NCBI RefSeq assembly: GCF_002218025.2
Contig: NZ_AP018680.1
Coordinates: forward strand, 1,550,001-1,614,000
Reading direction: 5' to 3'
DNA: 64,000 nucleotides
Source: Vibrio casei
GTDB lineage: Bacteria > Pseudomonadota > Gammaproteobacteria > Enterobacterales > Vibrionaceae
A program made the translations under genes and the position numbers. Position 1 is the first letter of the stretch, and each line of letters starts with the position of its first letter. Of this stretch, positions 19,504-29,597 are shown in pieces. Under the pieces are notes generated by a model. The model saw nothing but the letters and a program-made list of their open reading frames with translations, searched no databases and was not told the origin of the DNA.

Positions 19504-19983
19504 TTTGTAACCTCCATACTTATGTTTAACCCCCCGATCAAGACACAAGCGTCATAAATGACTTTTATAATAGACTTCCATGTTACTAAATTTGTTTAAT
19601 TGTTAGATCGACTCTAAAAACAAACTATATTAATTAAAATTTTTATAAGTGACTTCAATAAGAAATGATACTTCATGATAAAAATTAAGTAAGTGCACAG
19701 CTCACATCACAAGATGAAAATATCTGAAAAATTACGATATTGATCGCAATATTATTTACTAAATGTCATCAAATGGTAAAAAAAAATTCGAACATGAAGT
19801 AAAAAAAGCAAAAACGACTATCTCTACCATGATTAATTTACAACATAAATTAATGCTCAGTAGAAAAATAATTATAAAAAATCATACGATTATCTATTTT
19901 TATTACTTTTAATCATTAAAATAGCCTAAAGAAAATTACTGTAAAAATGATAATTGTTTTTATCTTCATTATACGAGGTATTT
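19504..19983. other. Divergent region between tfoY and lysO
   Basis: About 480 AT-rich bases. It holds an imperfect palindrome ATATTG-ATCG-CAATAT at 19737-19752, a candidate operator with no known binder. I checked for a GEMM c-di-GMP riboswitch on the tfoY side and a lysine riboswitch on the lysO side and saw neither. No ORF of note. Confidence 0.4.
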
Positions 19984-20889
19984 ATGTATTCAGGCGTATT
20001 CATGATCTTTTTGCCATTGATCATCGGTTATTTCATTAGCCTATCCAATGAATCTTGGCTCCACCGCATTAGTAAAGTGGTTTCCTATCTTATATATGTC
20101 ATACTATTTTTAATGGGTTTGAGCCTTTCAGCGCTTGATAATCTAAGCGCTAACTTACAAACCATCATACTTTATACATCAACATTTTTTATAACGATTG
20201 GACTGTGTAACCTGGCAGTACTCCCTTTTATCGATAAATACTTTTCAGTCCAAGCAAATGCAAAAGGCACATCACTTCCTATTCATAAAATGGCTCTTGA
20301 ATCAGCAAAGTTAATCTTAGTAGTTGGTGCTGGCCTACTATTAGGCTTACTCCTATCTTTTGAAGTTTCATGGGTTAACCAAGGAAGCGAAGCTATTCTT
20401 CTTTTACTTCTTTTTTTCATTGGTATTCAACTACGCAATAGTGGATTAACACTGAAACAAATTATTTTGAATAAACGAGGAATGCTTATTGCCTTAGTGA
20501 TAATCCTCACCTCTTGGTGCGGGGGGATCCTTTCTGCATACATTCTCGATATCCCGGTAACAAATGCCTTAGCCATGTCGTCTGGTTTTGGGTGGTACTC
20601 TCTAGCAGGAATTTTAATGGGGGATGCCTATGGCCCAATTTATGGTGGCGCATCATTTATGTTAGAGCTACTACGTGAATTAGTTGCGTTAGTTGCTATA
20701 CCAATGCTTATTCGTCGCTATCCATGTACCTCTATTGGTTACGCTGGAGCAACAGCGATGGACTTTACACTTCCTGTTATTCAAAGCACTGGTGGCGTAA
20801 AATGTGTACCAATAGCGATTGTGAGTGGTTTTATTCTAAGTTTATTAGTACCCGTTTTGATGCTATTTTTCGTATCTTTAGGCCATTAG
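19984..20889 (+). CDS. lysO: Lysine exporter LysO family
   Basis: LysO (YbjE) exports L-lysine and toxic analogues across the inner membrane. The roughly 301-residue product has about eight hydrophobic helices and the typical family segments FLMGLSLSALDNL, IGIQLRNSGLTLKQIILNKRG, SSGFGWYSLAGILM and GATAMDFTLPVIQSTGG, colinear with E. coli LysO (299). An upstream start at 19954 exists, but the ATG at 19984 follows ACGAGG and gives the family N-terminus MYSGVFMI (MFSGLLII in E. coli). Confidence 0.92.
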   Translation: MYSGVFMIFLPLIIGYFISLSNESWLHRISKVVSYLIYVILFLMGLSLSALDNLSANLQTIILYTSTFFITIGLCNLAVLPFIDKYFSVQANAKGTSLPIHKMALESAKLILVVGAGLLLGLLLSFEVSWVNQGSEAILLLLLFFIGIQLRNSGLTLKQIILNKRGMLIALVIILTSWCGGILSAYILDIPVTNALAMSSGFGWYSLAGILMGDAYGPIYGGASFMLELLRELVALVAIPMLIRRYPCTSIGYAGATAMDFTLPVIQSTGGVKCVPIAIVSGFILSLLVPVLMLFFVSLGH

Positions 20890-21019
20890 CCTCTCTCATA
20901 TATAGATAGAAGCGTAGATTTGATCACAAAAGTACGCTTTATTTAATGCAATGACTGACTTATCGGACATGCAAGTTTACAATGCTTCGGCTTAATTGGC
21001 TTCTATTCAAGGACTGACA

Positions 21020-21541
21020 ATGAAAAAACTCGCCATTGCTCTTTTATTTTCACTTTCCAGTGGCTCCGTACTGGCAGACAATATTACTAATACTCAGTGT
21101 TTAACAAAAAAATACGATGCTTATATTGATGCCTCTTTAATGTGGTACCAAGATCTTGTGGCTATTACAACGATGACCCATCCTGATCTAAAAGAAGTCG
21201 GTGACTGGTTTTTAGCAGGAAGAACCCATCATTTTGAATTAAACCGTGCAGCAGTAGATTACTACCTCATTAATGACCCTTCAAAAGTGGCTATCGATCA
21301 GTCGGTCGAGTCATGGCTAAAATTAGAACAATCAGAAATTAAAACCTTATCTCAGCGCGATGATAAATTAGGCCAAGTTGCCAAAACAACGTTTGATGAT
21401 CGCCAATCGCCTCCTAACGAAAAAAACTACGAATTACGTTCAGCATTTGCTGACTTACTAAGCCATCCAAGCAACATTAAACCGGCATTAGATAAGTATA
21501 ACCAAACCGTCGCAAAAACCAGTGCAATGGAATGCCCGTAA
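21020..21541 (+). CDS. Periplasmic protein of unknown function
   Basis: The 173-residue product starts with a signal peptide (MKKLAIALLFSLSSGSVLA, cleavage after about residue 19). The mature part is mostly helical with two cysteines, one near the start (TQCLTKKYDAYIDAS) and one two residues from the end (MECP), which could form a disulfide. I recognise no family or active site. AAGGA lies six bases before the ATG at 21020. It lies about 110 bases ahead of panP in the same direction, so co-transcription is possible. Confidence 0.65.
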   Translation: MKKLAIALLFSLSSGSVLADNITNTQCLTKKYDAYIDASLMWYQDLVAITTMTHPDLKEVGDWFLAGRTHHFELNRAAVDYYLINDPSKVAIDQSVESWLKLEQSEIKTLSQRDDKLGQVAKTTFDDRQSPPNEKNYELRSAFADLLSHPSNIKPALDKYNQTVAKTSAMECP

Positions 21542-21653
21542 TAATTCCTTTCTATTTTCCCTTTCAATATTGAGCGAGACTTTACCTCTATTTTCATATA
21601 AATTGGCTCGCTCAAGTTTTAATATTATCAAAATTAAAGAAGAAAACCGCTTT

Positions 21654-23300
21654 ATGGGATCTGATGACAAAATTGTAGATGTCAATTTTGAGAGCTTATT
21701 ACGCATTTTTACCGTGCCAGAAGCTCCCGACTCCACATTGGGAAATATTGAACAAAAACTTTCTCAAAATCTTAATGAATTTTTAAGAGAGCATATTGTT
21801 GCCGAAGAAAAGCCGTTATCTGAGATTGAGAAAGATTTTTTAAATTCTGCAATACCAGAAACCCCAACATTTGTCTCCGAGCACACCCAACACCTTTTAG
21901 ATACCGTTGTATCTCACTCAGTTCATACATCTGCACCGAGTTTTATCGGGCATATGACATCAGCGTTACCTTATTTTTTGATGCCTCTATCAAAAATAAT
22001 GATCGCTCTAAATCAAAATTTAGTAAAAATTGAAACCTCCAAAGCCTTTACGCCTCTAGAACGTCAAGTCTTGGGTATGTTACACCGGTTGATCTATCAA
22101 CAAGGTGATGATTTCTATCAACATTGGATGCACAGTGCAGAGCATTCTTTAGGTGCATTTTGCTCTGGGGGCACGATTGCCAATATCACTGCCCTTTGGG
22201 TTGCACGTAATAATGCTTTAAAGGCTGATGGTGACTTTCAAGGCGTAGGTAAAGAAGGCTTATATCATGCGATGATGCATTATGGTTATAAAGGCATTGC
22301 GGTATTAGTCTCAGAACGTGGTCATTATTCGCTAAAAAAAGCAGCCGATATTTTGGGTATTGGTCAACAAAATTTAATTGCAGTTAAAACGGATAGTCAA
22401 AACCGGATTTGTCCTATTGCACTTGAAGAAACTATCTGTCATTTAAAAATACAAAATATTAAACCCTTTGCAATCATTGGTGTTGCAGGTACCACAGAAA
22501 CAGGCAGCATTGACCCCTTAGATAAAATTGCCGATATTGCAGAACGTGAAGAATGCCATTTTCATGTTGATGCCGCTTGGGGTGGTGCTACCTTGATGTC
22601 AAATAACCACCGATATTTACTCAAAGGCATTGAACGTGCTGACTCCGTAACCATTGATGCACATAAGCAAATGTACATTCCAATGGGCGCAGGAATGGTT
22701 TTATTTAAAAACCCTTCAGCAATGACATCGATTGAACATCATGCAGAATATATTTTACGAAAAGGTTCGAAGGATTTAGGTGCTCATACACTAGAAGGAT
22801 CACGCTCTGGAATGGCAATGCTCGTTTATTCAAGCATGCATATTATCAGCCGACCAGGCTACGAACTACTGATTGATCAAAGTATCGAAAAAGCCAAGTT
22901 TTTTGCAAATCTAATTGAGCAACAACAAGACTTTGAACTTATATCCAAACCGGAGTTATGCATACTCACCTATCGGTATGTCCCCTTAAAAACCAAAAAA
23001 GCATTGGCCATCGCAAGTGCTAAAGAAAAAGAAGAATTACATCAACTGCTTAATGAATTAACTAAGTTTATTCAAAAAAAACAACGAGAAAATGGTCGCT
23101 CATTTGTGTCAAGGACTCGGCTTACTCCTGAAAAATGGGGCCGCATGGAAACAAACGTTTTCAGGGTTGTTTTGGCTAACCCTTTAACCGATAAAGGCAT
23201 ACTCCATTCTGTGATTGAAGAACAGCGTAAAATTGCAAAAACGAGTCCTATCGTGTTACCCAAAATAGAAACACTAACCTCCACAATTCTTCAACTCTAG
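21654..23300 (+). CDS. panP: PLP-dependent aspartate 1-decarboxylase PanP
   Basis: PanP decarboxylates aspartate to beta-alanine for pantothenate and CoA, replacing pyruvoyl PanD in Vibrionaceae. The protein is a group II decarboxylase relative of about 548 residues. Visible marks are FCSGGTIANITALWVARNNAL, the GVAGTTETGSIDPLD segment, FHVDAAWGGATLMS, and Schiff-base lysine K338 in IDAHKQMYIPMGAG. The ORF is open upstream to 21522, overlapping the preceding gene, but the family N-terminus (FESLLRIFTVPEAPDSTLG near the start) supports the ATG at 21654. It lies between an unknown periplasmic protein and hexR. Confidence 0.92.
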   Translation: MGSDDKIVDVNFESLLRIFTVPEAPDSTLGNIEQKLSQNLNEFLREHIVAEEKPLSEIEKDFLNSAIPETPTFVSEHTQHLLDTVVSHSVHTSAPSFIGHMTSALPYFLMPLSKIMIALNQNLVKIETSKAFTPLERQVLGMLHRLIYQQGDDFYQHWMHSAEHSLGAFCSGGTIANITALWVARNNALKADGDFQGVGKEGLYHAMMHYGYKGIAVLVSERGHYSLKKAADILGIGQQNLIAVKTDSQNRICPIALEETICHLKIQNIKPFAIIGVAGTTETGSIDPLDKIADIAEREECHFHVDAAWGGATLMSNNHRYLLKGIERADSVTIDAHKQMYIPMGAGMVLFKNPSAMTSIEHHAEYILRKGSKDLGAHTLEGSRSGMAMLVYSSMHIISRPGYELLIDQSIEKAKFFANLIEQQQDFELISKPELCILTYRYVPLKTKKALAIASAKEKEELHQLLNELTKFIQKKQRENGRSFVSRTRLTPEKWGRMETNVFRVVLANPLTDKGILHSVIEEQRKIAKTSPIVLPKIETLTSTILQL

Positions 23301-23642
23301 CTTCACTTCTATGGTTATGCAGGCAGCTCAATAATTGACTGCTTGCTTAAAAATTTAATTTTCATACAAAAAACACCCAATATTGAAATTTTATTTCGTA
23401 AAATATTGTACTAACCTCTGATAACCCTCATCTTATTGTCAAAAAAAGTCAAAACTGTAATTAATTTTGAGCTTTGTCATATTCTTAGAATAAAAAACTC
23501 TTTCAATACACTATCCATAGTCAACCATGGTTATACTCTGCCTAGCACGTCATAAGATTATATTAGCTCAAATACCATGAGTTAGTGATAGCGATGACAA
23601 CCTCATTCTTACAACCTGAATGTTAGCATTGGTGAGAGCAGT
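23301..23642. promoter_or_regulatory. hexR upstream region
   Basis: About 340 AT-rich bases. At 23456-23470 the sequence TGTAATTAATTTTGA matches the left half of the HexR consensus (TGTARTWWWAYTACA) but not the right half, so any autoregulatory site is weak. Nothing else is recognised. Confidence 0.25.
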
Positions 23643-24497
23643 ATGAACACATTAGAAAAAATTCAAAAAAATCTCGATATTTTTAGCAAATCCGAACGGA
23701 AAGTTGCTGAGGTAATTATCGCGGCTCCCCAAACCGCCATTCATTCAAGTATTGCAACCTTAGCCAAAATTGCAGACGTCAGTGAACCAACCGTTAACCG
23801 CTTCTGCCGACGCTTAGATACTAAAGGGTTTCCTGACTTTAAATTGCATTTAGCTCAAAGTCTTGCAAATGGCACCCCATACGTTAATCGCAACGTTGAA
23901 GAATCAGACGGCCCCGATGCTTACACGCATAAAATATTCGAGTCAGCAATGGCTTGCTTGGATGTGGCTAAAAACAGTATTGACCCTTATCAAATCAACC
24001 GAGCGGTCGACTTACTCACACAAGCAAAACGTATTTCATTTTTCGGTTTAGGGGCATCTTCCGCTGTTGCAAAAGATGCTCAAAATAAATTTATCCGCTT
24101 CAAAATTCCAATCATGAATTTTGACGATATTGTTATGCAACGAATGAGTTGTATTAATTCAACAGAAAATGACGTGGTGGTTTTGATCTCACACACTGGC
24201 CGGACAAAAAGCCAAGTTGAAATTGCACACCTTGCTCGCGAGAATGGAGCAACGGTCATTGCCATAACAGCAAAAGACTCCCCCCTTGAAGCGGCAAGCG
24301 ACCTAGCGATTACACTTGATGTCCCGGAAGATACCGATGTCTATATGCCCATGGCAAGCCGTATTGTTCAAATGACAATCATTGATGTTCTTGCTACAGG
24401 GTTTACTTTACGCCGAGGTTCAGGCTTTAGAGAGAATTTGAAACGAGTAAAAGATGTCTTAAAAGATTCTCGATACGATAAAGTAAATCCGTTGTAA
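23643..24497 (+). CDS. hexR: RpiR-family regulator HexR
   Basis: HexR is a transcription factor of central carbon metabolism that senses 2-keto-3-deoxy-6-phosphogluconate. The 284-residue protein has an N-terminal RpiR helix-turn-helix domain (SIATLAKIADVSEPTVNRFCRRL at about 38-60) and a C-terminal SIS sugar-phosphate domain (ISFFGLGASSAVAKDAQNKF, VVLISHTGRTKSQVEIA). The length and the start MNTLEKIQKNLDIFSKSERK match HexR of other gammaproteobacteria. GAGAGCAGT lies before the ATG. Here it is not next to zwf or another pentose-phosphate or Entner-Doudoroff gene. Confidence 0.92.
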   Translation: MNTLEKIQKNLDIFSKSERKVAEVIIAAPQTAIHSSIATLAKIADVSEPTVNRFCRRLDTKGFPDFKLHLAQSLANGTPYVNRNVEESDGPDAYTHKIFESAMACLDVAKNSIDPYQINRAVDLLTQAKRISFFGLGASSAVAKDAQNKFIRFKIPIMNFDDIVMQRMSCINSTENDVVVLISHTGRTKSQVEIAHLARENGATVIAITAKDSPLEAASDLAITLDVPEDTDVYMPMASRIVQMTIIDVLATGFTLRRGSGFRENLKRVKDVLKDSRYDKVNPL

Positions 24498-24614
24498 ATT
24501 TAAACAATCAAGTATTAATAGCTTTTCTCTATTGAAATAAAAGCTCATATCAACTTTAAATCATCGATATCTTAAGGCATAGTGAGCAGCATAAAGAATA
24601 TAAGGAGAAAACCC

Positions 24615-24878
24615 ATGTTTGTAGTAATTTTTGGTCGCCCTGGTTGCCCATTTTGTGTCCGTGCAAAAGATCTTGCCGATAAATTAAAAGAACAACGTGA
24701 TGATTTCAATTATCGTTATGTTGATATTCATGCTGAAGGCATTAGTAAAGCTGATCTTGAAAAAACAGTTGGTAAACCCGTGGAAACGGTACCACAAATT
24801 TTTGTTGACCAAAATCATGTTGGTGGTTTCACCGAATTTGAAGCCTATTCAAAAGCAAACTTAGGTCTTTACGATTAA
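24615..24878 (+). CDS. grxA: Glutaredoxin 1
   Basis: GrxA is a glutathione-dependent disulfide reductase that supplies electrons to ribonucleotide reductase and other enzymes. The 87-residue protein has the active site C11-P-F-C14, the TVPQIFVDQ cis-proline segment with valine-proline, and the GGFTEFEAY glutathione-binding loop. It matches E. coli GrxA (85 residues). AAGGAGA lies five bases before the ATG at 24615. A strong terminator follows. Confidence 0.95.
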   Translation: MFVVIFGRPGCPFCVRAKDLADKLKEQRDDFNYRYVDIHAEGISKADLEKTVGKPVETVPQIFVDQNHVGGFTEFEAYSKANLGLYD

Positions 24879-24906
24879 GCCCTCACTTTGATTTGAGTAA
24901 ATTAAA

Positions 24907-24935
24907 CAGCCCCCCTATCGGGGCTGTTTTTGTTC
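24907..24935 (+). terminator. Terminator of grxA
   Basis: Stem ACAGCCCC/GGGGCTGT (24907-24928) followed by five T. Confidence 0.92.
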
Positions 24936-25321
24936 CTGAGTCCATATTTTATCAGCCATATTTGTTCTTTTTCTTACTCAAAATTAACACACCAAAATTT
25001 AATACCAAAAAGTCATAATTTTTCTTATTTATTCTCTATTTATCCGATACACTTTGTAAATATTGATCGACAAAGTGATATCCAATTAATTGAAGTTGCA
25101 GAAAACCTACCATTACACTACGTTATTATGAGAAGTAACCATATTCTGTAAAGGTGCAGCTTAAGTAAGAACGGTATAACTAAATTCGATGAATCATTTA
25201 ATGAATAGTATGCCCAATAACATTGTTAAAACATATCAGTGCTATACAGGTAGTAACACTCTGATTGGACAATACTTATTCCTTTTTATTTTGTTGTGTA
25301 CCCTTTTCGCTTGAGATTACC
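24936..25321. other. Intergenic region before ybjL
   Basis: About 390 AT-rich bases. A 73-codon open frame at 24930-25151 lacks a ribosome site and recognisable content and is not called. I see no operator or RNA element. Confidence 0.4.
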
Positions 25322-27004
25322 GTGAATATAGACGTTGCTGCGCTCTTAAACCAAAACCCAATATTATTATTATTTGTTGTCCTTGCTATTGGTCTTTCCA
25401 TTGGGAAAATTCGATTTGGCAACTTTCAACTTGGCAATTCAATTGGAGTACTGCTTACGGCCCTATTAATGGGTCACCTCGGGTTTAATTTTAATGCCGA
25501 AGCTCTCACCATTGGTTTTATGCTATTCATTTATTGTGTTGGAATAGAAGCTGGTCCTAATTTTTTTGGCATATTTTTCAGAGATGGGAAACATTATTTC
25601 TTTTTAAGCCTGATCGTTCTCGTAACCGCTATCAGCCTCACTTATGGGCTTGGGCATGTATTAGGATTAGATTTTGGCTTAACCGCAGGCATTATGGCCG
25701 GGTCCATGACCTCTACACCTATATTAGTCGGTGCACAAGACGCGCTAAATTCAGGTTTAGGCACCATTCCTGATGGAATGCAGTTAGCCATGATCTTAGA
25801 CAACCTTTCTGTCGGCTATGCGCTTTCTTATTTGATCGGCTTAACCAGTATGATCATGTTTGCTAAATTACTACCGAAACTTCAAAAAGAAAATTTAAGT
25901 GACTCAGCCCAACGAATTGCACAAGAGCGAGGATTAGGTGGCGCTGGCCAACGCAAAGTTTACCTCCCTATCATTCGAGCCTATCGAGTCGGCCAAGAGC
26001 TGATTGATTGGGCGGACGGAAAAAACCTAAGAGAGTTAGGTATTTACCGACAAACAGGTTGTTATATTGAACGTATTCGTCGTAATGGTATCTTAGCCCA
26101 TCCAGATGGTGACGCTATTTTACAACTTGGGGATGAAATTGCTTTGGTTGGCTATCCAGACAGCCATGCCCGACTCGATCCTAGTTTCCGAAATGGAAAA
26201 GAAGTTTTCGACCGGAACCTTCTTGATTTACGTATTGCAGAAGAAGAGATCGTGGTAAAAAGTGATAGCATCGCAGGAAAAAAATTATCAGATCTGAACA
26301 TTGCAGAGTATGGCTGTTTCCTTAGTCGAGTCGTTCGCGCTCAAATTGAAATGCCAATGGATCTTAATATCGTTCTTGCAAAAGGAGATATTCTACAAGT
26401 CAGTGGTGAAAAAAGTCGAGTATTAGGCCTTGCAGAACGTATTGGTTTCATCTCTATCCATAGCCAGATAGCAGATTTATTAGCCTTCTGTAGCTTTTTC
26501 ATTATTGGCCTATTGTTTGGCTTAATTACCATGACCTTTGGACAAGTTACTTTTGGATTAGGTAATGCAGTTGGGCTCTTAATCGCAGGAATTACATTGG
26601 GCTTTTTAAGAGCGAATCACCCTACTTTCGGTTATGTACCGCAAGGTGCACTCAATATGGTGAAAGATCTAGGTCTTATGGTCTTTATGGTCGGAATAGG
26701 GCTAAGCGCAGGTAGCAATATGTTTGAGTACCTTGGGCAAGTCGGTATAAAAATTATTGGCGTTAGTTTTATTATCAGCGTGGTTCCTGTCGTGTGTGCT
26801 TACCTCTTCGGTGCTCATGTGTTAAAAATGAACCGCGCGCTACTATTTGGTGCCATCATTGGAGCCCGTACTTGTGCACCAGCAATGGACATAGTAAATG
26901 ATTATGCTAAATCCACAATTCCTGCACTTGGTTATGCTGGTACATACGCCATCGCCAATATTCTTATGACTTTAGCTGGCACTTTACTCATTATTTTGAG
27001 TTAA
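25322..27004 (+). CDS. YbjL-type putative transporter (AAE family)
   Basis: The protein of about 560 residues is the counterpart of E. coli YbjL in the aspartate:alanine exchanger family. It has two blocks of five to six hydrophobic helices flanking a central cytoplasmic part with two TrkA_C domains (roughly residues 200-370). Signature segments include [46 protein letters not shown] and [12 protein letters not shown]. The substrate of YbjL is not established. The family N-terminus aligns at GTG 25322 ([20 protein letters not shown]), so the upstream ATG at 25265 is rejected. Confidence 0.88.
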   Translation: MNIDVAALLNQNPILLLFVVLAIGLSIGKIRFGNFQLGNSIGVLLTALLMGHLGFNFNAEALTIGFMLFIYCVGIEAGPNFFGIFFRDGKHYFFLSLIVLVTAISLTYGLGHVLGLDFGLTAGIMAGSMTSTPILVGAQDALNSGLGTIPDGMQLAMILDNLSVGYALSYLIGLTSMIMFAKLLPKLQKENLSDSAQRIAQERGLGGAGQRKVYLPIIRAYRVGQELIDWADGKNLRELGIYRQTGCYIERIRRNGILAHPDGDAILQLGDEIALVGYPDSHARLDPSFRNGKEVFDRNLLDLRIAEEEIVVKSDSIAGKKLSDLNIAEYGCFLSRVVRAQIEMPMDLNIVLAKGDILQVSGEKSRVLGLAERIGFISIHSQIADLLAFCSFFIIGLLFGLITMTFGQVTFGLGNAVGLLIAGITLGFLRANHPTFGYVPQGALNMVKDLGLMVFMVGIGLSAGSNMFEYLGQVGIKIIGVSFIISVVPVVCAYLFGAHVLKMNRALLFGAIIGARTCAPAMDIVNDYAKSTIPALGYAGTYAIANILMTLAGTLLIILS

Positions 27005-27027
27005 ATAACCTTTTACTTTAGCTTTAA

Positions 27028-27063
27028 AACAATGCCAGCTGATTGATTACAGCTGGCATTGTT
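27028..27063. terminator. Bidirectional terminator
   Basis: Perfect 13-bp stem (27028-27040 with 27051-27063) between convergent genes; a short T run follows on the minus strand. Confidence 0.8.
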
Positions 27064-27111
27064 GTATTAGTAAGGTTAATTATCTTTAGAAAAGTGCACT
27101 AGGCATCCGAT

Positions 27112-27576
27112 CTATAACCACCGACGTACTTTCCGACAATAATCTTGGTACTCTTGGCCAAACTTATTCTGTAGAAACCGTTCCTCTGGTTTAATTTGAA
27201 ACTGAGTGATATACAGAGCAAAACCAATACATACTCCGATGGATAGCCAGTTGTTCATCCATACCGCAATCGCAATTAAGTTCAGCAATATACCTAAATA
27301 CATTGGATTACGTGAAAGCCGATATATACCCGTGGTAACAAGTTTATTCGTTGCATGTTTTAAATCTGGGTGAATAGTCGTTTCCGATTTAAAAAATAAT
27401 TTCACACCAGTTATTGCAAGCATTAAACCAACCATGATAAACGAAAGTACAATACTCCAACGTAATGGCCCTAGCCCTAACCTTTCACTAGACAAGAAAT
27501 GATCAAGTACGAACATCAATATCACAGTAATGATCGCCACAATCGGCGGTTTTATCTTTAACTCTAACCAGTGCAC
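27112..27576 (-). CDS. Isoprenylcysteine methyltransferase-like membrane protein
   Basis: The 154-residue protein has about four hydrophobic segments and ends with the phospholipid/isoprenylcysteine methyltransferase signature: GIYRLSRNPMYLGILLNLIA, then KPEERFLQNKFGQEYQDYCRKVRRWL with the conserved EE and Y-x-x-Y-x-x-x-V-x-R-W. It probably methylates a lipid or thiol substrate using S-adenosylmethionine at the inner membrane; the substrate is unknown. It lies 28 bases downstream of a small ATPase gene on the same strand, possibly co-transcribed. Confidence 0.75.
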   Translation of the reverse strand: MHWLELKIKPPIVAIITVILMFVLDHFLSSERLGLGPLRWSIVLSFIMVGLMLAITGVKLFFKSETTIHPDLKHATNKLVTTGIYRLSRNPMYLGILLNLIAIAVWMNNWLSIGVCIGFALYITQFQIKPEERFLQNKFGQEYQDYCRKVRRWL

Positions 27577-27604
27577 GTTATCTCCCTTAAAAAAGATGCA
27601 AAAA

Positions 27605-28099
27605 TTAATTAACCTGTATGATTAAAACAGTAAACCCTTCATGGGGTTGAGGCGCTTCAAAATATTGACTTACATGATAAAACATAGCTTCGTTATCGAA
27701 TTTTTCTCGTTCAGGTTGTTCTATTCGTCGATGCTTAATATGCTCTAAACAAACTTCATCATCAGCATCAATATAAATCAGTTGGTGTTCCGCTTTAACG
27801 TTATCAATTAATTGCTTAAACCACTCTCTTTGTTGATAAGTGTTGGCAGGAAAATCGAGCACAACATCGGTTCCTGTTGTCAAAATTTTCTGTATATGCT
27901 GGAAGAATAGAGGTTTCATTCTTGAAGCAAACATTAAGTAGTCTTCAAAATTTATAATTTGATCAGGGTACAATACAGATAGCCACTCATCCTCACTAAT
28001 ATGAACGGCATTTTTTTCTTTTGAAAGATTCAGTGAGTGTGTCGACTTTCCTGCTCCCATTTTTCCAGTATAAAAATAAAGTGTTCCAACCTTTACCAT
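27605..28099 (-). CDS. Small P-loop ATPase/kinase (AAA_33 type)
   Basis: The 164-residue protein has a Walker A motif GKMGAGKST near residue 12, a Walker B-like VVLDFPAN in the middle, and a C-terminal helix with HIKHRRIEQP resembling the lid of small-molecule kinases and zeta-toxin-type AAA_33 proteins. The substrate is unknown; a nucleotide or antibiotic kinase-like role is possible. GGAG lies nine bases before the ATG at 28099. An alternative start at 28117 adds six residues. The neighbouring downstream gene is a membrane methyltransferase. Confidence 0.7.
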   Translation of the reverse strand: MVKVGTLYFYTGKMGAGKSTHSLNLSKEKNAVHISEDEWLSVLYPDQIINFEDYLMFASRMKPLFFQHIQKILTTGTDVVLDFPANTYQQREWFKQLIDNVKAEHQLIYIDADDEVCLEHIKHRRIEQPEREKFDNEAMFYHVSQYFEAPQPHEGFTVLIIQVN

Positions 28100-28163
28100 A
28101 TTATCAACTCCGCTCACTACCTTTATACTTCAAACATAAACCCTAAGTGCTCAATTCTCAAGC

Positions 28164-28192
28164 AAAAAAAAGACGCTCCAAAGAGCGCCCTT
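28164..28192 (-). terminator. Terminator of fabV
   Basis: On the minus strand, a GCGCTC/GAGCG stem (about 28171-28189) is followed by eight T, past the end of fabV. Confidence 0.85.
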
Positions 28193-28225
28193 TTAAACTT
28201 ATCACTTATCATCTGACTACATGAA

Positions 28226-29428
28226 TCAAATATCTTGAACGTCAAAGTTTACTTCTGGGTTAACATCAGCATCATAATCGACACCGTCAACACCAAAGCC
28301 AAACAGTTTCAAAAATTCTTCTTTGTACTCAACATAATCCGTTAACTCTTTCAAGTTTTCAGTGGTAATTTGCGGCCATAGATTACGACAATGTTGCTGA
28401 ATATCTTCACGCAGTTCCCAATCATCCAAACGTAGACGATTCTTCTCATCGACTTCAGGAACAGAACCATCTTCTTTATAAAGACGTTGCGTAAACATGC
28501 GGTAGATTTGTTGCATACAACCTTCATGCACCCCTTCTTCTCGCATTTTTTTAAATACCATTGCGATATAAAGAGGCATAACAGGAATAGCAGAACTAGC
28601 CTGGGTTACCACACTTTTCAGAACAGCAACATTCGCTGTACCATTGATTTCAGACAATTTCTCATTCAGTGCAGCTGCCGCGCGGTCTAGATCCATTTTC
28701 GCTTTACCTAGCGCACCATCCCAGTATATCGGCCAGGTTAATTCAGTACCGATATAGCTATAAGCAACGGTTTTACAGCCTTCGGCTAAAACATCTGCTT
28801 CAGAAAGTGCTGACATCCATAATTCCCAGTCTTCACCGCCCATAACAGTAATAGTGTCTTGAATTTCTTGCTCTGTCGCAGGTTCAACACTTGCTTCAAT
28901 AATGATGTCTTTATTGGTGTCCACTGCCGTTGCAGTATACGTTTCACCAATAGGCTTTAATGCTGAACGAATGACTTCACCCGTTTCCGGCATTTTACGA
29001 ACAGGTGAGGCTAGTGAATAAACCACCATATCAATCTGACCAAGATCGGCTTTGATTAAATCAATCGCTTTTTGTTTGGCTTCATTTGAAAATGCATCAC
29101 CATTTAAGCTTTTAGAATACAAGCCTTCTTCTTTAGCGAGCTTGTCGAAAGCCGCTGAGTTATACCAACCTGCTGTGCCGGTTTTTTTCTCTGTGCCTGG
29201 CTTTTCAAAAAACACACCAATGGTTGATGCGCCGCCGCCAAATGCTGCTGCAATACGAGATGACAAGCCATAGCCACTTGAAGAACCAACCACTAATACT
29301 CGTTTTGGTGCATTAGCAATTGGGCCTTGCGCTTTGGTATAAGCAATTTGTTCTTTTACGTTTGCTTCACAACCCACCGGGTGAGTTGTTGTACAGATAA
29401 ATCCACGGATTTTCGGTTTGATGATCAT
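28226..29428 (-). CDS. fabV: Enoyl-ACP reductase FabV
   Basis: FabV reduces trans-2-enoyl-ACP with NADH in the last step of fatty acid elongation; it is the triclosan-resistant reductase first described in V. cholerae. The 400-residue length is exact for the family. It has an NAD-binding [17 protein letters not shown], the catalytic Y-x8-K motif [10 protein letters not shown] (about residues 235-244), and [24 protein letters not shown]. The gene lies downstream of fadE on the same strand, but a strong terminator separates them. An inverted repeat ATAAGA-N9-TCTTAT lies about 45 bases upstream (29469-29489), of unknown meaning. Confidence 0.96.
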   Translation of the reverse strand: MIIKPKIRGFICTTTHPVGCEANVKEQIAYTKAQGPIANAPKRVLVVGSSSGYGLSSRIAAAFGGGASTIGVFFEKPGTEKKTGTAGWYNSAAFDKLAKEEGLYSKSLNGDAFSNEAKQKAIDLIKADLGQIDMVVYSLASPVRKMPETGEVIRSALKPIGETYTATAVDTNKDIIIEASVEPATEQEIQDTITVMGGEDWELWMSALSEADVLAEGCKTVAYSYIGTELTWPIYWDGALGKAKMDLDRAAAALNEKLSEINGTANVAVLKSVVTQASSAIPVMPLYIAMVFKKMREEGVHEGCMQQIYRMFTQRLYKEDGSVPEVDEKNRLRLDDWELREDIQQHCRNLWPQITTENLKELTDYVEYKEEFLKLFGFGVDGVDYDADVNPEVNFDVQDI

Positions 29429-29546
29429 ATTCAGCTTCCTTTAAAAAACCCCTGTAGGATAAAAGTTTATAAGAGGTTTCGCATCTTATTTCTCTCTTTT
29501 TTTAAGATACAGAGTGGTGGTTAGACCTCTTTAACGTAAATAAACT

Positions 29547-29578
29547 AAAACGCCACAGCAATCTGTGGCGTTTTATTA
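29547..29578 (-). terminator. Terminator of psrA-fadE
   Basis: Perfect 12-bp stem AAAACGCCACAG/CTGTGGCGTTTT with a 4-base loop, about 25 bases past the fadE stop. Confidence 0.9.
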
Positions 29579-29597
29579 CAACGATTACACGCTTTAT

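Noticed and set aside
19504..19600. G-run GGGGGGTTA on the minus strand as part of a c-di-GMP riboswitch for tfoY
   Set aside because: Only one short fragment resembles the Vc2 element; the conserved tetraloop and receptor sequences and the P1-P3 helices are not visible.
20996..21020. Earlier start for the periplasmic protein at 20996
   Set aside because: It would place eight residues ahead of the signal peptide and lacks a ribosome site; AAGGA supports 21020.
24930..25151. 73-codon open frame after grxA
   Set aside because: No ribosome site, no recognisable content, and it starts inside the grxA terminator.
29052..29273. Open frames opposite fabV and many other genes
   Set aside because: They are shadows of strongly supported genes, have no ribosome sites and match no family.
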